From: Desulfobacteraceae bacterium
GTDB lineage: Bacteria > Desulfobacterota > Desulfobacteria > Desulfobacterales > Desulfobacteraceae
Direction: 5' to 3'
Length of the DNA stretch: 64,000 bases
Assembly: GCA_024225635.1 (NCBI GenBank)
Contig: JAAEMK010001108.1
Location: forward strand, 1-64,000
In this document: one piece after another, positions 1 to 8,510 of the stretch
Position numbering within the stretch: the stretch's first letter is position 1
How the letters are laid out: the number at the start of each line of letters is the position of its first letter
Position numbers and translations under genes: made by a program
Notes under the pieces: model-generated
The model's input: only the letters and a program-made list of their open reading frames with translations
What the model was told of the DNA's origin: nothing
Database searches by the model: none

Positions 1-372
1 GAAACCGTGATGCTCATCAGGCTCCATGAGGCCGACCGGTCCGTTCCCCTGTTCGTTCTGTCCGAACGGACCAGCGAACGGATTTACGCCTTCCAGGCCA
101 CCCTTTATGAACGGATTTCCGAACTCACGGGCAACCATGACCTGGTGTGGGGGGTGCTGGAACATTATATTCCCGGCATTCTGATCAAACGCCTGGGGAA
201 AGAAACCATTTTGGACATCCTGAACTCAGGGGAACTTACGCCCTACAGGGACGCCATCCTGACCAAAAAAACGGCGTCCTTGGCCTTTTATAAATATGGC
301 ATCCAGTGGGAGGCGTTCCTTGCGGACATTGATTACCGGTTTGAGGTGGCTTTGGCCGGCGCGGTGGATTGA
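1..372 (+). CDS. NAD-dependent glutamate dehydrogenase, C-terminal end (cut by window start)
   Basis: The reading frame is open from base 1 and ends at TGA 370-372, so this is the 3' end of a longer gene lying to the left. The frame resembles the C-terminal helical tail of large bacterial NAD-dependent glutamate dehydrogenases, which deaminate glutamate to 2-oxoglutarate. The identification rests mainly on the duplicate copy at 5993-6496, where more upstream sequence survives and includes a segment around NKGGVFSSS typical of that family. Bases 1-223 are repeated almost exactly at 6230-6440. No start codon is visible here, and the ATG near base 10 is internal. The family call is moderately secure; the partial status is certain. 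Confidence 0.6.
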   Translation, partial: ETVMLIRLHEADRSVPLFVLSERTSERIYAFQATLYERISELTGNHDLVWGVLEHYIPGILIKRLGKETILDILNSGELTPYRDAILTKKTASLAFYKYGIQWEAFLADIDYRFEVALAGAVD

Positions 373-375
373 TCT

Positions 376-741
376 TCACTTGCTGGAATTAAGTTCAAAG
401 ACAACCCTTAAAGACTGGTTAATTTCCTGTACGTTATCTATTGACAATCTTCCCCGAATTTTAACCAGCCTATGACGATGATCTATTGGACGTGTCTGCA
501 AACAGTCTGCTACCGATTTTTTAGATAGACCATTATCGGATGACGGATAAATTTCAACATTGGTTTTTATTCGTGCTTTTTTTGAACTCCATTCAGTAAT
601 CGGAACAACCTGGATAACAGGAACTCTTTCATTATAAATATCGTTAGTCACAACCACACATGGTCTAATTTTTCCAGTTTCTGAACCTTTTGTCGGATCA
701 AGATTGACGTCAATAACCATACCTCTTTTCAGCACTGTCAT
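376..741 (-). CDS. mazF: MazF/PemK-type toxin (mRNA interferase)
   Basis: A protein of about 121 residues with the MazF/PemK fold signature: RGMVIDVNLDPTKGSE near the N-terminus, then IRPCVVVTND and the VIQVVPIT strand. Family members cut mRNA at short sequences and are neutralised by a co-transcribed antitoxin. The start at 741 gives a 4-base ATGA overlap with the upstream antitoxin stop (738-740), which is typical of these pairs. An ATG nine bases further upstream (750) is possible but less likely. The stop lies three bases beyond the convergent dehydrogenase stop, so the two genes meet tail to tail. Expression is probably controlled by the palindrome at 986-1029. Confidence 0.88.
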   Translation of the reverse strand: MTVLKRGMVIDVNLDPTKGSETGKIRPCVVVTNDIYNERVPVIQVVPITEWSSKKARIKTNVEIYPSSDNGLSKKSVADCLQTRPIDHRHRLVKIRGRLSIDNVQEINQSLRVVFELNSSK

Positions 742-971
742 TCCGGCCATCCGTTTAATGCAGTTTCTGTCAATTCTTTTAAATCATCATCTTCAGAATA
801 AATTTCAGAATATAACTCAGCGGATTTTTTTAGACTTTCAAGTTCCATTTCTTTCTTGAAATGCTCTATAGCCTCACGAAGCATAGAGCTTTTATCCTTA
901 AATCCATAAACTTTAAAATTATTCAAAAACTGGACTTGCGTTTCTTCAACGCTGAATTTTGCCTGTAACAT
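738..971 (-). CDS. Antitoxin of the MazEF-like pair
   Basis: A 77-residue acidic protein immediately upstream of and overlapping the MazF-type toxin. The N-terminal part (residues 1-40) fits a ribbon-helix-helix or short helical DNA-binding segment, with YGFKDKSSMLREAI as the likely helix-turn-helix. The C-terminal half is strongly acidic (SEIYSEDDDLKEL) and is the likely toxin-masking tail. It does not look like classical E. coli MazE, so the gene symbol is withheld. The start is preceded by GGAGG (revcomp of 976-980). The perfect palindrome only 15 bases upstream suggests that this protein, alone or with the toxin, represses its own promoter. Confidence 0.8.
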   Translation of the reverse strand: MLQAKFSVEETQVQFLNNFKVYGFKDKSSMLREAIEHFKKEMELESLKKSAELYSEIYSEDDDLKELTETALNGWPE

Positions 972-985
972 ACAGCCTCCTTTTA

Positions 986-1029
986 AGTCCCTATTATAGG
1001 CCTTTATTTATAGGCCTATAATAGGGACT
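986..1029. promoter_or_regulatory. Perfect 18-bp inverted repeat, probable toxin-antitoxin operator
   Basis: The left arm AGTCCCTATTATAGGCCT (986-1003) and the right arm AGGCCTATAATAGGGACT (1012-1029) are exact reverse complements separated by 8 bases. It lies 15 bases upstream of the antitoxin start. Both arms contain TATTATAG/CTATAATA, which could overlap a -10 box. Antitoxins of this class bind palindromes at their own promoters, so autorepression is the simplest reading. It could also act as a hairpin in the 5' leader. Confidence 0.7.
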
Positions 1030-1057
1030 AACGCGCTGAAGGTCAATGAAACTGTTT

Positions 1058-1200
1058 GAACTTGAACATCACCGGTATAATCCGGTACATGTTGATTGTT
1101 AAACTTACCAGCAAGGGAAAAATAAAAACCTGCCTCGGAAGTTAGAAAATAATCCTTATTTCCATCCCTAATTATTAGTCGGATTTTAAATCGAGCCAAC
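1058..1200. repeat. 143-bp dispersed repeat, copy 1
   Basis: This segment is almost identical to 3332-3474, with only a handful of mismatches over 143 bases and no gaps. It sits between the toxin-antitoxin operator and the hipH-like gene. On the minus strand both copies keep an open frame of about 46 codons, but with no convincing ribosome site, so it is more likely a non-coding repeat or a miniature mobile element than a gene. Confidence 0.75.
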
Positions 1201-1304
1201 CTCAAAAAATGAAATAATATATTGATTTGATGATATATGTGACATAAAATAGATCATGAATTGTTAGTCACCATAAAACCCAAAACATGAAAGCAAATTA
1301 GGCT

Positions 1305-2627
1305 ATGCCACAGGCAATTAAAAAATATCTGAAACGAGGTCCTTCAACATCCAGAGAGATCCAGGCCGCAGCCAGGCTGAGTCAGAGTTCTGTTGCACGC
1401 AGACTCAGGGAGATGGACGACACTGTTGTGCAGATTCAGGAAGGCAGATCAGTCAGATATGCTTTAGCCTGCAATGCATTTGGTGTTAATGATAAAATAC
1501 CATTAGGCATGGTGGACCACCTCGGTAAAGTCAGTGTGGTTGCATACCTTCGCCCATTAAGCCATGGTGGCTATTTTCTTCAACCCGTGGCAAAGATTTC
1601 CCCTCTGCTGCTTGGTGATAGTGGGAGCGGATTGTACGACGGCCTGCCATATTTTCTTCATGATCTGAGACCCCAAGGTTTTTTAGGTAGACGGATTTCA
1701 CGTAAAATGGCAACGCGACTCGAAGGATTTCCCTCTGATCCAAGACAGTGGACAAATTCCCATATCGGGAAATATCTGATATCTAACGGCGATGATTTGC
1801 CCGGGAATTTTATTCTGGGGGAACAGTCCATCTTGCGTCTATCTCGCCGGCCGAATGGGATTATATCATATCCAAAGGTGGCGGAGGATGTCATGAATGG
1901 GGAAGTTCCGGGGTCATCAGCCGGTGGAGAACAGCCGAAGTTTACCGCATTCAGCAGCCTTTACGAGTCCCATGTCATTGTTAAATTTTCTCCCAAAGAT
2001 GACACGGAAATTGCAAGGAGGTGGCGTGATATTTTGATAACCGAGTATCATGCAGCGCAAATCATCAATAAGAATATATGTCCTGCTGCAGAGACCAGAT
2101 TTTTCGAAGCGGAAGGCCGTCTGTTTCTAGAATCACAGAGATTTGACCGTTTGGGTGTATCCGGCAGATATTCAATGATCTCACTACAGGCAATTGATGC
2201 CGAATTTGTTGGCGTCGGCCATAACTGGGCACGTGTGATGAACAGATTGAAAGACCAGGGTCAGGTGCATGAACAGGATGTTCATATTGCCGGGCAATTA
2301 TGGTATTTCGGCCAGCTGATTCATAATACAGACATGCATTTGGGTAACCTCAGCTTGTTCATGGACGGGGATATTTTTAAACTATTACCCTGTTATGATA
2401 TGTGTTCCATGGGGTTTGCTCCGAACAGCGGGGGGGAGGTCCGGCCATTCAATTTTGATGTTTCGGATATTCCGGATCCGGAGCTTGATAAAAATGTCAT
2501 CAATGACTTGCGGCAACTGGCATATACCTTCTGGGAAAAGGTCGCAGGAGATGAACACATCTCAAATGATTTCAGGGCTTTTTTGAGCCGAGGGAACCCT
2601 GTAGCCCCCCTTCTTGATCAAGGATGA
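1305..2627 (+). CDS. hipH: HipA-family kinase toxin, HipH/YjjJ type
   Basis: 440 residues, matching the length of E. coli YjjJ/HipH. Residues 1-60 form a winged-helix DNA-binding region (SREIQAAARLSQSSVARRL), which replaces the separate HipB antitoxin of classical hipBA pairs. The rest is a HipA-like serine/threonine kinase: the glycine-rich loop PGSSAGGEQPKF near residues 199-210, the catalytic HNTDMHLGN near 337-345, and the metal-binding CYDMCS near 359-364. HipA kinases phosphorylate translation factors such as tRNA synthetases and cause dormancy; that role is inferred here. No separate antitoxin is seen, consistent with the solitary YjjJ type. The last ~20 codons and 48 bases past the stop are duplicated at 3475-3588. 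Confidence 0.88.
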   Translation: MPQAIKKYLKRGPSTSREIQAAARLSQSSVARRLREMDDTVVQIQEGRSVRYALACNAFGVNDKIPLGMVDHLGKVSVVAYLRPLSHGGYFLQPVAKISPLLLGDSGSGLYDGLPYFLHDLRPQGFLGRRISRKMATRLEGFPSDPRQWTNSHIGKYLISNGDDLPGNFILGEQSILRLSRRPNGIISYPKVAEDVMNGEVPGSSAGGEQPKFTAFSSLYESHVIVKFSPKDDTEIARRWRDILITEYHAAQIINKNICPAAETRFFEAEGRLFLESQRFDRLGVSGRYSMISLQAIDAEFVGVGHNWARVMNRLKDQGQVHEQDVHIAGQLWYFGQLIHNTDMHLGNLSLFMDGDIFKLLPCYDMCSMGFAPNSGGEVRPFNFDVSDIPDPELDKNVINDLRQLAYTFWEKVAGDEHISNDFRAFLSRGNPVAPLLDQG

Positions 2628-2675
2628 AAATTGGCCATTGCGCGTGAATAGCGTTGCAGCCGTTGTGAAACCATT
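2561..2675. repeat. 115-bp repeat covering the 3' end of hipH, copy 1
   Basis: The end of the hipH-like gene and the bases just after its stop recur at 3475-3588 with a few substitutions and one missing base. Similarity stops abruptly at 2675, exactly where a transposase-like frame begins. Confidence 0.75.
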
Positions 2676-2804
2676 TTCGCGGAATATGTCCAGGATTTTG
2701 CAGAAGATCTGGTGCTCCATGGACTGATCCCGCCAGCTACCCCGAACAAGAATGCCCACATCGAGGTGTTCAATTCTGAAGTTTTCTTTTGTCTTTCACT
2801 GTGA
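2676..2804 (+). pseudogene. DDE transposase/integrase-core remnant
   Basis: The frame starting at 2676 reads for 42 codons to TGA 2802-2804 and contains LIPPATPNKNAHIEVFNSE. This resembles the end of a retroviral-type integrase core, where the catalytic glutamate follows a PxxNxxxE pattern. There is no start codon and no other part of a transposase nearby. It marks an old insertion at the right edge of the hipH copy. Confidence 0.5.
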
Positions 2805-2870
2805 TAAAGTGTTTCACTGCATGAAAAAAATATTTTAAACCAGTTTATACAATCAACCAGGAATTTTGTT

Positions 2871-3221
2871 ATGTCAGTTGAAGAAAAGATGTGTCCCAAA
2901 TGTAATTCACCCTATGCCTATCCCGATGGACTCCTGTGGATATGCCCTGAATGTGCTCATGAGTGGGTACCTGATCAGACTTCCGATACCCCCTCGGAAG
3001 ATGCGCCACGATTCCTTGATGTCAATGGCAATCCTTTGCAGGATGGAGATACCGTCACCACCATCAAAGATCTTAAGGCCGGGAAGGACACAATGAAAAA
3101 GGGTACAAGGGTCAAAAATATCAAACTCCTTGATGACCCTGTAAATGGCCACGATATTTCTTGTAAGATTTCAGGCTTCGGCGCCATGTACCTTAAATGT
3201 TCTGTTGTTAAAAAAGCGTAA
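2871..3221 (+). CDS. yjdM: PhnA/YjdM-family zinc-ribbon protein
   Basis: 116 residues with the two-part structure of the PhnA (YjdM) family. An N-terminal zinc ribbon has the pairs CPKC (residues 8-11) and CPEC (26-29). The C-terminal small beta domain carries LDVNGNPLQDGDTVTTIKDL and ends in MYLKCSVVKK. Length and motif order match the family throughout, so the gene looks intact. Despite its historical name the protein is not established as a phosphonate hydrolase, and its cellular role is unknown. An AGGA ribosome site lies 9-12 bases before the ATG. The gene is flanked on both sides by the duplicated repeat blocks, so it may have moved with them. Confidence 0.88.
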   Translation: MSVEEKMCPKCNSPYAYPDGLLWICPECAHEWVPDQTSDTPSEDAPRFLDVNGNPLQDGDTVTTIKDLKAGKDTMKKGTRVKNIKLLDDPVNGHDISCKISGFGAMYLKCSVVKKA

Positions 3222-3331
3222 AGGGAAGTTTAAAACATCGGAAATAGATTTTGTTCTTCGGTTATGCTTCTTGGCGGCAAGGAGCTGGACGAAGTCAGCA
3301 TCGCGATTCATGGCGGCGGCTGCGCCGCCGT
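3222..3331. other. Short intergenic stretch before the second repeat block
   Basis: No gene is supported. Short open frames occur on both strands, but none has a ribosome site or a recognisable family. A short GC-rich inverted repeat (GGCGGCGGC ... GCCGCCG, near 3312-3330) immediately precedes repeat copy 2 and may be a transcription stop for the PhnA-like gene. Confidence 0.3.
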
Positions 3332-3474
3332 GAATTTGAACATCACCGGTATAATCCGGTGCATGTTGATTGTTAAACTTACCAGCAAGGGAAAAATAAA
3401 AACCTGCCTCGGAAGTTAGAAAATAATCCTTATTTCCATCCCTATTTATTAGTCGGATTTTAAATCGAGCCAAC
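3332..3474. repeat. 143-bp dispersed repeat, copy 2
   Basis: This is the second copy of 1058-1200. It is followed directly by a copy of the hipH 3' end (3475-3588). In copy 1 these two parts are separated by the 1.36 kb that holds hipH, so this locus looks like the same block with hipH deleted. Confidence 0.75.
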
Positions 3475-3588
3475 CCAAATGATTTCAGGGCTTTTTTGAG
3501 TCGAGGGAACCCTGTAGCCCCCCTTCTTGATCAAGAATGAAAATCGGCCATTGCGCGTGAATAGCGTTGCAGCCGTTGTGAAACCATT
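3475..3588. repeat. Copy 2 of the hipH 3'-end repeat (hipH itself missing)
   Basis: Matches 2561-2675. The join to the preceding repeat falls at a short shared sequence: CTCAAA occurs at both 1201-1206 and 2561-2566, and here the junction reads CCAAA. This is consistent with a deletion through microhomology plus one lost base. From 3589 to 3808 no further gene could be recognised. Confidence 0.7.
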
Positions 3589-3874
3589 ATCTTGGTCCGA
3601 CAAGCATAGCCTACGCAGCTTCTCCTTGAATGACGGCGTCTTCCAGAGTAGCGTTTTCCGAATAAATATGGTAACAGTGATCACACGATTTATAGAAAAA
3701 AACCGTGGTGCTCTGTGTGAGATGCGGAAACACCTATCGGCGCAAGTCACCCGGTTCATCCATTAGTCATGCTCCCAGAAGGGCGGACTTGTACTATTTA
3801 TATGGAGAGTGGGAAAAGATACACCGGTGATCGGTGTGGATTCTCCCATATCCTTAGAGTCATGGACCAGTTTT

Positions 3875-5278
<1,404 letters not shown>

Positions 5279-5280
5279 AA

Positions 5281-5317
5281 ATATGCAATTATGACATATT
5301 TATGCATATCTGCATAA
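5281..5317. promoter_or_regulatory. Candidate activator-binding sites (upstream activating sequence)
   Basis: A perfect inverted repeat TTATGCA-N4-TGCATAA occupies 5300-5317. A related half-site, TATGCAA, lies at 5282-5288. The cluster is about 50-90 bases upstream of the sigma-54 promoter at 5369-5385, the usual place for binding sites of sigma-54 activators, and directly follows the gene for such an activator. Confidence 0.55.
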
Positions 5318-5368
5318 AAGAACTCCGGCCCGCCCCCATAGACCCTTGAAATACGGTGTTTGCATTTG

Positions 5369-5385
5369 TGGCACGCTCATTGCAA
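5369..5385 (+). promoter_or_regulatory. Sigma-54 (-24/-12) promoter
   Basis: TGGCACGCTCATTGCAA matches the sigma-54 consensus TGGCACR-N4-TTGCW at every conserved position, with exactly 10 bases between the GG and GC doublets. Transcription would begin about 12 bases downstream, near 5395-5397, leaving a leader of about 60 bases before the gene at 5459. Confidence 0.85.
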
Positions 5386-5458
5386 TAGGTGTTCGTCAAA
5401 TAGGAACTCCAACAATGGAGCTTACTTTAAACAGACATTTTACTATTAGGAGCGAATC

Positions 5459-5827
5459 ATGAATAAAAACATCACCACCCGCAACGGTTTTAAAAATGAA
5501 AATGAGGGGCGAAGGGCATCTTTAAATGGAGCAACCACATCCTCACCTCTGGTACGTTGGGATTTTGAGTATGTCGTAAAAATCTATCAGCTTGTTCTGG
5601 CGATCATTTCCCGCCGTAATGCGGTTGAAGTCCGGGAGAGTGCGGGCATCAACCTTAAAAAGAGTTCTGATGCATCTTCTCCTTTGGTTTGCTGGGATTT
5701 TGAGTATATTGTAGGAATTTATAAATTTGTCAGAAAAACATTGTCCCCCAGGAACGCTTCCGACCAGGCAAATAACGGATTTTTCAAAATCCAAACCGGC
5801 CACCGGAAAAAAGCACTTCACCATTGA
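5459..5827 (+). CDS. Small protein with two copies of a WDFEY repeat, sigma-54 controlled
   Basis: 122 residues of no recognised family. The sequence contains two imperfect copies of a ~30-residue unit. The first (about residues 28-57) begins SSPLVRWDFEYVVKIYQLV and the second (about 73-102) begins SSPLVCWDFEYIVGIYKFV; both end in RNA. Each unit combines a fixed SSPLVxWDFEY box with an amphipathic or hydrophobic helix rich in I, V, Y and L and a basic end. There is no signal peptide. A good ribosome site (AGGAG) precedes the ATG. The gene sits alone between a perfect sigma-54 promoter and a terminator, beside an activator gene. Its function is unknown; a membrane- or protein-binding regulator, or a peptide precursor, are possibilities only. 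Confidence 0.75.
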   Translation: MNKNITTRNGFKNENEGRRASLNGATTSSPLVRWDFEYVVKIYQLVLAIISRRNAVEVRESAGINLKKSSDASSPLVCWDFEYIVGIYKFVRKTLSPRNASDQANNGFFKIQTGHRKKALHH

Positions 5828-5900
5828 GATGGAGATCAATGTCCCAAGCGGCCACCTGGGGCTTGGGAGACTGTGAACTTGGTGAGTTCAGCATTTAACG

Positions 5901-5937
5901 ATTGCCGTCCTTCCGGTAGGAAAGACGGCAATTTATC
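5901..5937 (+). terminator. Rho-independent-like terminator after the WDFEY-repeat gene
   Basis: ATTGCCGTCCTTCC (5901 on) pairs with GGAAAGACGGCAAT (ending 5932), with a GGTA-type loop and one internal mismatch. It is followed by TTAT. It lies 74 bases after the stop codon and closes a one-gene transcript. Confidence 0.65.
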
Positions 5938-5992
5938 ATGTTTCAACCAGTGTTTTCCGTTCAAGAAAAATTATGCAGGGGGGTAAGCATGA

Positions 5993-6496
5993 CCCGGCTC
6001 CGTATTTTTTGACAACGCATCCAGGCGGTATATCGCCGCCCACACCGCCATCCGCCAGATCAAGGATTCAACGGCAAACAAGGGCGGTGTTTTCTCCAGT
6101 TCCATTGCGGAGGTCCTCACCGCCTTTCTCCTTGGGGACGACTACGAGGAAAAACTCCTCAACGACACGGCCACCCGCTGGGCGCTGATCCGGGACATCA
6201 TGCTTCTGGTGGACGAGTATGCCACGGAGGAAACCGTGATGCTCATCAGGCTCCATGAGGCCGACCGGTCCGTTCCCCTGTTCGTTCTGTCCGAACGGAT
6301 TTTCGCCTTCCAGGCCACCCTTTATGACCGGATTTCCGCACTCACAAGCAACCATGACCTGGTGTGGGGGGTGCTGGAACATTATATTCCCGGCATTCTG
6401 ATCAAACGCCTGGGGAAAGAAACCATTTTGGACATCCTGACACAGGGGGATCCTTGGAGAGATTGCCCTCTATCTGGATCGCGAAGCCAATTCTAA
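5993..6496 (+). pseudogene. Truncated second copy of the NAD-glutamate dehydrogenase 3' region
   Basis: From 5993 an open frame reads DNASRRYIAAHTAIRQI, then NKGGVFSSSIAEVLTAF and LLNDTATRWALIRDIMLL. It then runs into the same sequence as bases 1-223 of the window (here 6230-6440, minus 12 in-frame bases encoding TSER). After the shared LGKETILDIL it leaves the dehydrogenase sequence and stops at TAA 6494-6496. Upstream of 5993 the frame is closed by a stop, so both ends are missing. The GGVFSSS segment is what suggests the large NAD-dependent glutamate dehydrogenase family. The ATG at 6200 is internal and not a real start. Confidence 0.65.
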
Positions 6497-6615
6497 GTTT
6501 TTATAGACACATTGAGGCCTGACTCCCACTTCTGATAGTCGGAAAGGCAGCCTCAAAAGCTTAACCGATAACACAAAATTCTGAACACTTACTTTTTTTG
6601 TTCCCTCTACCAAGG

Positions 6616-7251
6616 TTAACGCTTCAATGCAAGAATAAGTGGCGGATTGATATTAAAGTGGATGACGAGTTCGATCTGCTTTTTTCTGGCAGCCAGGGTA
6701 TGATTATCTTGAACCCAGAGGTCCAGTGTTTCTTTGCTACCGTTTAAATAATACATCAATTCGCCGTTGGCGCGGGAAATGAGTTTATTTTTCTTTGTAA
6801 CCGCAACCAACCAAGTATGATTCCCGAAGATGGTATCCCAGATAGGCTGACCGCTTTTTCTTTCCCTGAGCATGAGCCCTTTTATTGTCCTTGAGGGCGC
6901 TTGAATGTCCAGTGCCAGATGGCTGTCCGGAGATCCGTTGCCTTCCAACGCCTCGTTGCGTCCAACAAAATCGCCGTATCCCCTTAACTGCTTGAGCTTT
7001 ACTTCACCGGATATTTGTGATGGTACAGGACCTGGGGACTCCATATTATCCTTGAAATTACTCAAACCCAGCATAGCTGCCCCAAAACCTGATCCGAACA
7101 AAAACATTGCCAGGAAAATATACACGACGGGCAGCATTCTTGCCGGAATAGGAAATATCCTAAACGCTGCCGGCACGGCAAACTTGAATAGACAGATGGT
7201 GAGCATGCTTGAGATTAAAAATGAAAGCGAAATTAGCATCATCGATACCAC
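6616..7251 (-). CDS. Membrane-anchored protein with C-terminal beta-rich domain, last gene of the putative conflict operon
   Basis: 211 residues; family not recognised. Two hydrophobic segments (about 3-24 and 38-62) suggest an N-terminal membrane hairpin. After a linker (70-95), residues ~105-211 look like a small beta-sandwich: HLALDIQAPSRTIKGLMLRE, then WDTIFGNHTWLVAV, then TLDLWVQDNHTLAARKKQIE. This general pattern occurs in extracytoplasmic beta domains. An AAGGTGG ribosome site precedes the start. It follows the SPFH-like gene by 96 bases on the same strand. Its last ~33 residues resemble the end of a decayed gene at 15236-15650 (NHTLA...KIELVLRF against NHTLA...QIELVIHF). It may be the membrane effector or docking component, but that is inference. 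Confidence 0.65.
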   Translation of the reverse strand: MVSMMLISLSFLISSMLTICLFKFAVPAAFRIFPIPARMLPVVYIFLAMFLFGSGFGAAMLGLSNFKDNMESPGPVPSQISGEVKLKQLRGYGDFVGRNEALEGNGSPDSHLALDIQAPSRTIKGLMLRERKSGQPIWDTIFGNHTWLVAVTKKNKLISRANGELMYYLNGSKETLDLWVQDNHTLAARKKQIELVIHFNINPPLILALKR

Positions 7252-7347
7252 CTTGTGCCTGGATCAATCAATTTACACACTGTCACAATCTTCATGCCCC
7301 AGGTACCAAACAGTTGTTGCCCGGTGGGCAGATGTCCCAGCCAACGA

Positions 7348-8481
7348 TCAGGCATTATCACCATCATCTGGATCTGGCTGGGGTATTTTATGGTCCGGCA
7401 GTTGGTGTTTGGGCGGAGCAATGATTGTTGTAATATAGTCCTGATCAGATATAGTATGCGGATTGGCCTTATTATCCGCCATTGATAAAAGATTTTTCGC
7501 AGCCTTGTACTTCAGCTCCTTCTTGTCATCATCATCCAACCCCAAGCGCTCGGCTGTATCTATCAGCCTCTCCATTCTGTCCAGTTCCTTTTCTTCTATC
7601 GACTTCATGAATTCGTCTTTTTTTTCAGCCAAGCGCTCGGTGACCTTGCGCATGGCGACATTCCAGTCTTCCCTGTAAAAATTTTCCAAAAGCCGCATAT
7701 CCAGGGCATTGATCACGGCTCTTAAACTGTGCGGGGCAAAGGTTTTATCGCAGTCAATGATTTGATCAATCTTGTATCGTTCAGCCACACCGCCTCTTCC
7801 GTAAAGTTTTTCATGAATCCGTCCCAAATATTCATACAGAGATTGTCCAATATGAACATCTGCAATTACCTTTTGGATTTGGATACCTGCTATGGTACAA
7901 TTCTGATAAATGTCATTCTCCAATGAATGTTTCACCGCCCCGATTTCGGCTTCTTTGATGTGGTTTTCCAGTGATTTCTTTGAATCTGCAGGAAAACCGA
8001 TGAAAAGATCGCTGGACGTATTTAAAAAGAACCGTTTGGCTGCATTAAGGATAGCGCGTTCAAATTCCAGGAGTTGATCTTTATGTCCTTTCCAGAATAA
8101 TTTGGCATCTTCAACCTGGTAGGTGATACTGAATTGAGCATTGATCTGATGTCCGTCACTGAGCCGGTATCCCTCGGGTGATTCGGCAATATTCAGGGTG
8201 TGGGGTCGCATTTCAACAAAGATAAACAAGAGCTTATCAACATCTTTGGTTGTCAGTTGGATGGAGTGGGCCGGATCTTTTAAAACAGTGAGGATGTTCG
8301 GCTGATTCCCTTTTATTTCCATAACAACGATCTGACGGTCCTCATCAGCGCGCGGGACACTAGGCAGTGTCTTTATCAACCCTAACACCCGTTCCCGGAA
8401 AGAATATTCCTGAAAGCTGATTAAACCGGCCTGATAGGTTTTTGTTTCTTGTATGGCAGAGATGTAAGTTTCAATTGACAT
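7348..8481 (-). CDS. SPFH/band-7-like protein of the putative conflict operon
   Basis: 377 residues. Residues ~100-230 have the feel of an SPFH (stomatin/prohibitin/flotillin) core: a regular beta section YRLSDGHQINAQFSITYQV, then long amphipathic helices with FERAILNAAKRFFL. The C-terminal third is charged coiled-coil (EEKELDRMERLIDTAERLGL) and ends in a proline- and aspartate-rich tail. There is no obvious membrane segment, so attachment would need a partner such as the downstream membrane protein. SPFH proteins scaffold membrane microdomains and occur in several antiphage systems. The match is by pattern only; an alternative is an unrelated cytosolic scaffold. It lies 29 bases after the HEAT-like gene. 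Confidence 0.6.
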   Translation of the reverse strand: MSIETYISAIQETKTYQAGLISFQEYSFRERVLGLIKTLPSVPRADEDRQIVVMEIKGNQPNILTVLKDPAHSIQLTTKDVDKLLFIFVEMRPHTLNIAESPEGYRLSDGHQINAQFSITYQVEDAKLFWKGHKDQLLEFERAILNAAKRFFLNTSSDLFIGFPADSKKSLENHIKEAEIGAVKHSLENDIYQNCTIAGIQIQKVIADVHIGQSLYEYLGRIHEKLYGRGGVAERYKIDQIIDCDKTFAPHSLRAVINALDMRLLENFYREDWNVAMRKVTERLAEKKDEFMKSIEEKELDRMERLIDTAERLGLDDDDKKELKYKAAKNLLSMADNKANPHTISDQDYITTIIAPPKHQLPDHKIPQPDPDDGDNA

Positions 8482-8510
8482 GTCTTTCCTCTTAAAAATT
8501 GGGTTTCTCT

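Noticed and set aside
1008-1205. Small minus-strand gene inside the 143-bp repeat
   Set aside because: The open frame is kept in both repeat copies, but it has no ribosome site. It starts and ends differently in the two copies, so a non-coding repeat is more likely.
3222-3331. Possible dehydrogenase-like peptide read on the plus strand before repeat copy 2
   Set aside because: The ~25-codon frame is too short to support any family and runs straight into the repeat.
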